Below, piece by piece: positions 50,501 through 58,780 of a DNA stretch of 58,780 nt. The notes under the pieces are model-generated. The model did not search any database. It was given only the letters and a program-made list of their open reading frames with translations, and was not told the origin of the DNA. The stretch spans positions 1 through 58,780 of the forward strand of contig JANHCV010000019.1 of the NCBI GenBank assembly GCA_025594325.1. The letters run 5' to 3'. The position numbers and the translations under genes are program-made. Within the stretch, counting starts at the first letter, position 1. Each line of letters opens with the position of its first letter. Source of the stretch: Blastocladiella emersonii ATCC 22665 (taxonomy: Eukaryota > Blastocladiomycota > Blastocladiomycetes > Blastocladiales > Blastocladiaceae).

Positions 50501-52875
50501 GTATTGAGACCTCGCCAGATGTCCCTCTATCTCTACCAGTTCCTGTGCATGGTCACGAACGCGGAGGGCTCAGACGCAGCGGACAACACGACCAACGCGC
50601 AGCGCATCGGCGAGGACGGCGCGGCGGCAGTGAACAATGAACGCGAGCTCGAGCAGCAGGACGACGATAACGACGTCAAGTACATTACGTTCTCGAACCG
50701 CCCGATCACCAACAAGATCACGATCAGCGACCACTGCATGCACCGACCCAGCAGGCTCGAGTCACTCGCTGTACGACTTTGTCCGGAGCCCATCAAGGCC
50801 GCGACAAACCGCTCGCAGCAGTCCGTACCTGACGACGTGCCGACGACGGCAACGCGCCGCGCGCCAAGCGCGGTCGCCACGCCAAGCCGCGGTACAAGTT
50901 CCGCGAGACGCATCCTGCAGTTGGCAAGCTCAATGTGGCGATGCGCGCGACCAAGGTCGTTCCCGTGCCGCTGTTCAACAAGCAGGTCAGCCAGTCGTCC
51001 GACATTGGCAGCACCAAGTCGCGCGCGATGATCTCCATGATCTTGTTCAAGCCGTTCCGCACCACCAACGAAGTGGTACCGGCTCGCGGCACGTGGAAGG
51101 ACGCTTGATCTCTTTGAGAACATGCTCGAGTAGGGCAGCGACTGGCTCCGGTGAAACAACGACTTCCGCAACGACGTGAACACGTCGCCCAGCAAGCTGA
51201 TCGCCGATTCACAAACCAACAACAGCGCAACTCTCGAGCAAGTTGATCTCTGACGCGTCATCAAGCGGGTCGAGTCGGCGCTCGATGCCATCAAGCGCGG
51301 CGGCGCTGAAGTCGAGCAGCTCCTCATGCTTGTCCACGGCGAGGCGGGCACGGGTAGGAGCCGTGTCATCAACTCGATTCGCGACATGTTCGTTTTAAAG
51401 GGCCGCAATTCGTGGCTCAACATCTGTGCGCCAACGGGCGTAGCCGCAGCGCCGATTGGCGGCTCCACGATCCACGCCACGTGTGGTATTGATACCGCCG
51501 TCTCTGCGGCCAAGCCGATGAGCAACTTAGCCAAGGCCGAGCTCGAAGCCTCGTACCGCAAGGTCCAGGCTGTCCCCATCAACGAGATCTCCATGGTCGG
51601 CGCCGAGCTCTTTGCCGCCATGCACTTGCGCTTTGACGCGCTGTACCCGAGCTGTGACCATCGCCTGTTTGGCGGCCTTCACGTCCTCGCGTTTGGCGAC
51701 TTTTTCCACTTCGAGCCCATCATGGCGCGCTCGCTCACGGTTTCATCCGAGCAGCTGGTCAAAAGCGATCCAGAGCCCGAGGTGGACGCGGCTCATGATG
51801 GAGACTTGATGCAGGTCGACGGCGAGACTCGGCAGCAGTAGAAGAAGCACGCGTTGAAGCGCGAGGAGCGGCCAGCGGCCAGAAGAACTCAAACTGATGC
51901 CAACCTCGGTTGAGACCAGTGGCTCGCCTTCAACTCGGTCTTCTTCCTTGTCCAGCAGATGCGGCAGTCAGGCTATGCGGAGTTCCTCGACGTGCTCCAG
52001 GACCTGCGCAGCTACAACGCCTCGCAGCGTGCGATCGAATTCCTCGGCTCGCGCTGGGCAGACGTCGTGCTGGACCACCATCCAGAGCGGATTGACGACT
52101 GAAACGACCAGGTCCTCATCACGGCGCAGGACTCGGTGCGCGACGCGTGTAACTCAATGGCCGCCGCGAAACACGCGCGTCGCCTCGGACTCCATCCTGA
52201 TGCGATCGATCCTTTACCTCGATTGCATCGTAATCTCTATTCACCTTTGGGCGAGAACCAACTTCAAAGTTCGGGCAGCAAGCCGGACTAGTCGCCTACT
52301 GCTGAGACAGAGTGTGCAACGCACCCACCCCTAGTCCATCGACACGAATGGAGAAGTTGACGTTGTCATCATTTGGCCCAACAAGAATCTGGGCCGCATG
52401 TCTTGACAGCTGCTTTCCACTGCACCGCAAGATCACGCCGTCCCGTTTCAAAAACAAGGTGGCCAAGCTAACCAAGACAATCCATTCAGCCCAGTTCCCG
52501 CTCAAGCTTGCGTACGCGCTGACGGCGCATATAGCTTAAGAAATGACTCTCAACTAGGGTCATTGTTCACCTTGCCAACATGACGCACGGGTTGCTACTG
52601 TCGCGCTTCCTGTGCATGATCCTATCTTGTGTACGACGCGGTGATGATATCCTTATCTTGTGCGCACCGCCGTTTGATCTGTCGTGTAGCCCTCAAGATG
52701 CCCATGTTCGCGCCCATCGGTACCTTTGGCAACCCCTCCAAGGGCTTGCAGTTCGCTTCCAACATCAACCCGTTTGCCTCGGCCGCGGACCAGCAGCGCA
52801 ACGCGCCAGTGCGCGCGCTCAAAAACGGCCGCGCTATTGGCGCTGAGCGACCGAGACATTCAAGGCCTTAGTTGA
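50501..52875 (+). pseudogene. Helitron/PIF1-type helicase relic, copy A (right arm)
   Basis: Mirror of 5906-8280. Read directly here: one frame from ~51107 to 52291 with stops at 51131 (TAG), 51152, 51251 (TGA), 51839 (TAG), 51911 and 52100 (TGA). Motif VI is at ~52490-52536 in another frame and is followed by TAA. Confidence 0.75.
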
Positions 52876-54368
52876 ACGCAAGGCTGACACTTCCTTGCCA
52901 AGTATGCCCATCTGCAAGACCTAACGGGGGAGGCAACCTTTACCTGTTTCTTGGCTCCCTATTTTATAGCGATTTCGACACGTCATTCTCTTTCCAGCTT
53001 AGGGTGTGAACTGGCATTGGAGCTCAGTCAACTTACTAGCCAGCCTAGTCGCCTACTGCTTGCTGAGTCAGAGTGTGCAACGCACGCACCCCTGGTGCAG
53101 CTCAATGGCGAATCTCAGCAGCAGCTATATATACCCTGCTGTCGTAGTCGTGCAAAGAGCGGATGTGCGCATCAGCGCGCACTGTCTGTTGGACTGGCGC
53201 CAACAATGCTCGCGAGCAGCCGCTTTCCTTTGACTACGTTAACGTCCAGCAGATGTGGCGGTGGAGCGACTTTGGCTTTCTCGTCGAGCGCAACTATTAC
53301 GTCTCGGAAAGCGTGGTTGAGTTCCACTGCTCCCGTCAAAAAAAAAAAAAAAAAAAACGTCAAAAAAAAAACGTTGAAAAAAACAACGTTGTCTTCGTCT
53401 GACATGGGCGCACTTCGAGGTCTGTCAGAGTGCTTAAACTCTGATCACGTCGCAGAGCTGGATACGCGAGTGGTGGAGCACAATGGCCATTGCGGACGCA
53501 AGTGCCTCCTCCATTCGGGCTCCAACTCTTTGAGAGCTTTGATTTCGATTGCGTTGATCTCGTCAACGTTGACCGCTTTCGTAGTAGAAATAGCTTTCGC
53601 GCTACTTGAGACTCTGGAAGGAAATCGAGCAGTCGCTCACGTCCAATGAATGAAACAAGGCCAACGGGCTGGGTATCATTATCACGCCCTCGTACATCAC
53701 GAGTCTGATCTCAGTAGCCTTGTGCGCGGAAAAGACAAGCATTGCACGTGCACGCACTGCGTTGGGAAGCGTTTGATGGTGCCCGCCTCTCATGGGCACA
53801 CAACAACAGGAAATATTGTAGCGCTCAATCGATTGTCGTATCGCTGAAGCGTTGCTGGCTGCGTGTGCGCGTATGTGAGCATCTCGCAGTGCATGGAGTC
53901 GTTCCAGAAGATGAAGGGCTGTCTATTTGGTCATATTCAGCTCCCGCCGCCACTTCCGCAGCCAACGCGCCAGAACACGAGAAACGGAAAGCGCGCAAAA
54001 GTCAAAAACAGCTTCACATGCACGGTTTTCCTGACGCATCGCGATTCGCGCTCACGAGTCCCGCTGTATTCGACGAGGGACGAGTCCTAGCACGATATCA
54101 GTCATAGCTGCAATTGAAGCCAGTCTCGTCTCACTCAGTCCACAAGGCGTCCGGTTTCTTGCATTGCCAGCCCATCACAAGCGCGCGCGTTGCATCCTGT
54201 CACCACACCATGGAAAGCTAGTTGAGCAGAGTCCCGCAAATCATACATCCGAACGGAGTCAGGGCTAAAGCCCTCTATGTTTGCACAGGCGACGCGCGCG
54301 CAGTGGGGTGCAATGGGTCTCCCGTACAGTCACGCCGTCCCGCACGTGTTTCACGCGATTCACGGGAT

Positions 54369-54624
54369 ATGACCAACGCGTCCGCGTCTCCCGCCCCCAA
54401 GCTCTCTAGCCTGCAGTCATCTCCTCGCAAGGTGAGTGTCGCTTTTATTTAACGACGCGATACGCGCGACGCGCCAAGTAAACGTGTCATGCAAGAAGAG
54501 TGGTGACAGGAGTGACGCGACGCGTCCAAGCGAGCGCTGCTCGCGTTGCGTCAAAGCTGGTCAATTCACCTTTCCGACTGTCCCCCCGGGCCGAGGCTTG
54601 TGCCCGGGCGGTATCATCATGTGA
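54369..54624 (+). CDS. Small two-exon CxxC protein (right arm)
   Basis: Mirror of 4157-4412: exons 54369-54431 and 54496-54624, GTGAGT donor. Confidence 0.35.
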
Positions 54625-54792
54625 GCGGCGCCGGGGGGAAAGCCTGCACCGCGTCGCACGGGGGATTGGCTCACGTGGTGGCGTTTCAGCCACACAGTGG
54701 GGGCGGTCGGAAAGGTCTATTGAGTGTGGCGCAACGCGTTCCCACGGCTGCATCAGTAAACCCGTAGATGACGATCTTGGCTGAGAATGGGC

Positions 54793-55021
54793 GATATCGC
54801 TTGAGATCGCGCGATATCGACCTCCCGCCAGGGCCGCCGCGGACCCGCAATATTGGAGGATTTAGGTCGATATCAAGGTTCGATATCGTACGATATCATG
54901 CGATATGATAGCACGGAAAACCAGAGTTGCTATCGAGCGATGTAGCACTATCTAGGCCGATATCGGGGTGGGTTTGAGATCTTGCGAGATGACGCGACAT
55001 CGCGTCATATTGTGTGATATC
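54793..55021. promoter_or_regulatory. GATATC array (right arm)
   Basis: Mirror of 3760-3988, seven sites. Confidence 0.55.
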
Positions 55022-55193
55022 GGAGTCAGCGAGCAGGGGTAAAAAAATACACATTATATACAGCTACAGGACAGGCAGTCCTGCTCGCACGTTGGAACCC
55101 AGCACGTCTAGACAGTGTGGTGGCGAGAGGCCAGCAGTGAGCGATGGCAGGCAGTAGTGTGCTGACTGCAGCAGCAAGGACGCGTACCTTGGC

Positions 55194-55991
55194 CTAGCAG
55201 ATGAATAGGTCAGACGGCGTGTTGAGTTTTTTGTTGATGTCGTAGGCACCGAGGCGCTTGTACGTGGCCGGAAGGTCGTTGCGGCACAGCTTTTCGTGGG
55301 CGAGGTGGTGAGCGTACGGCATGATCAGACCTGGACTCTTGCGCGTCTTATTGAACACGTACCTCTGCGTCACCCTCGTCGAGCTTGATCCCAGTCTCCT
55401 CGACGACGACAAGGGAGCTCGCTGCCTGCAGCGTGCGAGTCGGGACCAGATTGAGTGAGCGAGTCAGGGTACGACGAGCGCTGAGAAGTTGTACCATAAG
55501 GGCGACCGTGGCGCAGATCCCAACGCTCTTGTCGCCGACGTCGCGGAGATCCAGGTCCACTTCCTCGTTGATCGCCAGCATGGCACGGTTCCACTCGGGC
55601 TTGGTCACGACCATGCGCTTGAGCCCGTCGCCGCGCCAAACGTGGCCTAGAAGCAAGGTTGGAGGTCAGTCGCGGCGGGACGCGTGTCAGTCAAACCTGT
55701 GCGCCATACGCGTGTCCTTGGACGTAAACAGGTCGGCGCGCGCCACGAGGACAACCTCGGACTTGACATGCCCCACAAACTGTCCTCCTTCTTGAGTGTC
55801 GGCGGGTTAGCGACAGTGCACGGCTCGCTGGCGCGCGCACTGACTCAGCACGACGCGAATGCACCGTCACAGCGACGACATACCATGCCCTCGAAGGTGT
55901 CTGGCACGCATAGAGGGGCGCTAGCCGTCCTATGCGTGCTCGGCGGGCGCGGATGCGACTTGAACACGACGGGCGACGTGGCGGCGGTGGC
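55194..55991 (-). pseudogene. Multi-exon hypothetical gene (right arm)
   Basis: Mirror of 2790-3587; introns 55780-55883, 55647-55709 and 55426-55494. Confidence 0.45.
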
Positions 55992-56036
55992 CGCACCGCG
56001 GGGTTGCTGACGTGGGCGGCGCGGAGCGAGCCGCGC

Positions 56037-56074
56037 GGGTTCACGGCGGTTCACGGCGGTTCACGGCGGTTCAC
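56037..56074. repeat. 10-base tandem repeat (right arm)
   Basis: Mirror of 2707-2744, units GGCGGTTCAC. Confidence 0.85.
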
Positions 56075-56628
56075 TTCGGCTTCACCCGTCTATTCGGAGT
56101 CCCCCTGGTCTGGTTTCCCCCTCTAAAGAGAGGGCTTCCAGCCCTCCATTAAGCTGCTGCGCCTCCACCAGACGCACCTGTACCACCACCTCGCGAGCTG
56201 CACGAAATGCCGCAGCAAGGACAAGGACAAGGACAAGGACAGCGGTAGAAAAGTGTGCCGCTACGGTTTCCCGCGCGACTCTGTCCTCTTCTTGTACATT
56301 TCGGGTTTCGAGGGTGGGTACGGTTTTGAATGTTTTTTGGCCCATGAACAGCAGCTAACCAACGTTGAATTTTAGCTCCCCAAGCGCGACTGTCGACGCC
56401 ATCAAGTACACGTGACCGCGTTGCGCCACAGTCACCGGACGCGTGCGACCCCGCCCGCGTCACGCGCGTCACGCGCACCGCGCCGATCTCTTTTGTCATC
56501 GCCGCGGACCGCCTCACCTCACCGAGCGACGCGTCGGCCCGCTCACATCGGACGACGCGCCTCCGCATCCCCTCTCTCTCTTGTTCCTTTGACCAGTTGC
56601 TAGTATTAGCCACCACATACAGCCTGTT

Positions 56629-56702
56629 GTCCTCTCGTGAACCTCCTCACCGTCTCCTCTTGTGAACCTCTTCACCGTCCTCTCTTGTGAACCTCTTCAC
56701 CG
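56629..56702. repeat. ~25-base tandem repeat (right arm)
   Basis: Mirror of 2079-2152, units with GTGAACCTCTTCACCG. Confidence 0.8.
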
Positions 56703-56780
56703 CCTCAATCTTCATCTCCGCCAAGATCGCACGTCCATCGTGCCGAGCTTCCTCCCAGCCAAGTACGCTTCAACTACACC

Positions 56781-57232
56781 ATGGACGTTGACGGCGACGC
56801 GACCGCGGCCTCGGTCAACGAAGCACCTGACGCGCGTCCGTCCACGTTGTCGACTTTGCCGCTGGGCACCCTTCATGTCGCAGCGCACAATGAGTTCACC
56901 AAGGTCGCTTTCGTCCACGGCATCACCGTCGCGAAAACTCACCTGCGAGTTTTGAGACTGTTCTGCCCAGCGGTGCACTTGAACGGAAGGTTGCGAGCAC
57001 AGGGGATGCCGAGAATGAGGCGCAAGGGATATATCAGTCCAAGCGGTATCGTGAGTGTTTGTGCGCCGCAGAGATGCTCGAGCATCAGTGTAGCAAGAAA
57101 CTTGATGATGATGAGGGGCGACTTCAAACGTCTCGCGCGACTTTCAGCAGGCTAGACCTCCCATGCGACCCGTCGCTCCAACGTGGCGGAGGGCGTAAGC
57201 CCTCAATTGAAGACCAGACGCAAAGCGTCTAG
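56781..57232 (+). pseudogene. Hypothetical gene MDVDGD..., right arm
   Basis: Mirror of 1549-2000; ATG at 56781, second frame closes with TAG at 57230-57232. Confidence 0.4.
57189..57230. repeat. Double GC hairpin (right arm)
   Basis: Mirror of 1551-1592. Confidence 0.7.
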
Positions 57233-58270
57233 GTGGTTCAAAGTAAAGTTATGGGTGGAAGTACCGACAATCTTTCTTGCTCGACCAGCGTGGGAGGCTT
57301 CGAGAGCGTGTGATCGCTGAGCGGATAGTCACGTGTTATGAGCAACGCGTCGTCTTGGTTGATCCCCTCGACATGTGTGCGTGAAGAGAAGCACAATATA
57401 TTTCAGTGCACGGATTCAACGTAATCAAAGCTTCAAATTATTGCAACGGAACCGTGGCGTGACGTAGCTGTACTCGCAAGACAAAGTGAACGCTGATGTC
57501 GCTGCCCACGCGGAACACATCTCAGCCCATCGGGCCGATCAATGTGTAGTGTTTAAGGGAAAAGCGGGATTGTCTCAGACGCCATTATCATTCAATCTGC
57601 CACAATAGTCCTCAACTAACTCAGCTTCTGTCAGCGAGCAAGACCGTTGGCAATTCCAGCCGCGCTACCAATGACCGTGGGCCGATTCATGAACCCCTGC
57701 CATGGCTGCTGCATCGCGTGCTTGCGCGGATTGCGAGGGAAAAGCAACAACGTCACATTCCCGCTTTGTATATGTTTCCTTTGAAGCGCGCATCCATCAT
57801 TCGGCTGCCAAAATACGACCACGAGGAAGAGTAGTCGCGCGCCTTGCAACACAACGTTTCTGCAGTCGATTCCTTGGTCGCTCCGAGGTGTCAGACCTGG
57901 CCTTTCATGTCCCACGAACCCTCATTGGTGCACGCAGACAGCTTCGCGCCGCGCGGTGCCCATCGCCCTGTGTGGGCCGATCACTCGCTTGATCAGTATG
58001 TACTCGCAAGACATCTGTCTCGATGCGGCTCGCCGCACCCAAGGAGCTACTACTGCGCGACGCGCCCGTTTTGTAAGCTTATTAGAGAAGCAGAGCTACT
58101 CGTTCGCTCGCCCTTGCCGTGCACCCGCTCCCACTCAAACTCTGAGATCACACGCACCACAACAAGCGGGGAGAGAGACGCAATCAGACTCTAAGCCAAT
58201 ATCAGTGTATATATATCGACGTCATTCTCCTCACAACCAATCGTTCTCGCGTCTCGTTCTTCTCAAGCAA

Positions 58271-58780
58271 TCAAACCGCCGCCGTGGCCACGCCGCCGCC
58301 CGCAGCGACGGCCGGCAGCCGCACCGCGTCGAGCGAGTAGGCGCGCGCGCTCATCCCGCCCGTCGTGGGCAGCGCCGACACGCGGCCGTCGCCGCGCACG
58401 TACTCGTCGATCTGGCGCGCCGCCTCGCGGCCCTCGCGGATGCCCCACACCACGAGCGACTGGCCGCGCCGGCAGTCGCCCGCCGCGAACACGCCGCGCA
58501 CCGACGTCGCGTAGCTCGCCGTGTCCGCCGCGACCGCGCGCGTCGCGGGCGACGTCGCCACGCCCAGCTGCGTCAGGAGCTCGGCCTCGGGCCCCACGAA
58601 GCCCATGGCGAGCAGCACCACGTCCGCCTTGTACGTCGCGTGCGTGCCCGCCACCTGCTCCATGACCCACTTCCCCGAAGCAGCGTCGTCCTTGCGCCAC
58701 GCCACCTTGACCGTGTTCACGCCCGCCACGTTGCCCGACCCGTCAGACACAAACTCGGTCGTCAGCGTAGAGTACTCGCG
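58271..58780 (-). CDS. GLT1: Glutamate synthase C-terminus (right arm), truncated by window edge
   Basis: Mirror of 1-510: same frame, cut at the same base. Two tail-on copies of one large host gene facing outward at exactly the window ends. Confidence 0.85.
   Translation of the reverse strand, partial: REYSTLTTEFVSDGSGNVAGVNTVKVAWRKDDAASGKWVMEQVAGTHATYKADVVLLAMGFVGPEAELLTQLGVATSPATRAVAADTASYATSVRGVFAAGDCRRGQSLVVWGIREGREAARQIDEYVRGDGRVSALPTTGGMSARAYSLDAVRLPAVAAGGGVATAAV

Larger units (their letters stand above)
32335..58780. repeat. Right arm of giant inverted repeat
   Basis: Reverse complement of 1-26446 at equal length. Identity stops at 32334/32335, which on the left is 26446/26447; beyond this the two sides read different sequence. 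Each right-arm feature below matches its left-arm partner except at 36033. Confidence 0.97.

Noticed and set aside
1-58780. Linear palindromic plasmid or telomere-capped minichromosome
   Set aside because: No telomeric repeats at the edges, no replication or partition genes, and the edges cut a conserved host gene.
1-58780. CRISPR arrays, bacterial operons or riboswitches
   Set aside because: No spaced direct repeats of that kind, no Shine-Dalgarno-linked gene strings; the introns and eukaryotic tRNAs exclude a prokaryotic reading.

Overview
The window is a near-perfect inverted duplication from an intron-bearing nuclear genome. Bases 1-26446 reappear as the reverse complement at 32335-58780 (position x pairs with 58781-x), around a 5888-base unique core (26447-32334). 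Paired features keep a constant coordinate sum, so there is no net indel between the arms. I found one substitution (22748 versus 36033). The symmetry runs to both window edges, which cut the same gene at the same base. The arm/core boundaries coincide with the inner edges of the inverted terminal repeats of a DIRS-type retrotransposon filling the core. This is either a real giant palindrome or an assembly fold-back through those repeats; the sequence alone cannot decide.

The organism is a eukaryote, most likely a fungus and possibly basidiomycete-like (inference). Grounds: 63-71 base introns, often with GTACG donors; GC-rich coding sequence; a eukaryote-type glutamate synthase C-terminus; nuclear tRNA genes; and a mix of PIF/Harbinger, Helitron-type helicase and DIRS elements.

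Left arm, outside to centre. 1-510 is the 3' end of glutamate synthase. 0.5-5 kb holds small or broken hypothetical genes, short tandem repeats, GC hairpins and an array of GATATC palindromes. 5.9-8.3 kb is a decayed Helitron/PIF1-type helicase. 9.3-12.9 kb is a second decayed helicase copy, split by a 2486-base transposon with AT target duplications and subterminal AGATCT arrays. 12.9-16.7 kb carries tRNA-Ala, tRNA-Cys and two tRNA-Thr genes in lower-GC sequence, with a 277-base MITE just upstream of one tRNA-Thr. 17.2-21.1 kb is Harbinger element A (transposase plus an unrecognised repeat-rich partner). 21.3-24.6 kb is Harbinger element B (transposase plus Myb/SANT-like partner). Then come a pyrimidine-rich gene-free stretch and a SINE-like repeat. 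The right arm repeats all this in reverse.

The core holds the DIRS element: a Gag-like frame, reverse transcriptase, RNase H with methyltransferase-like domain, tyrosine recombinase, and internal copies of the terminal sequence. It carries stops, a frameshift and lost catalytic residues, so it looks dead. The helicase relics also carry many in-frame stops with few indels, fitting C:G-to-T:A point decay. Harbinger A and B, by contrast, have open genes, matching termini and clear target duplications, so they look young.
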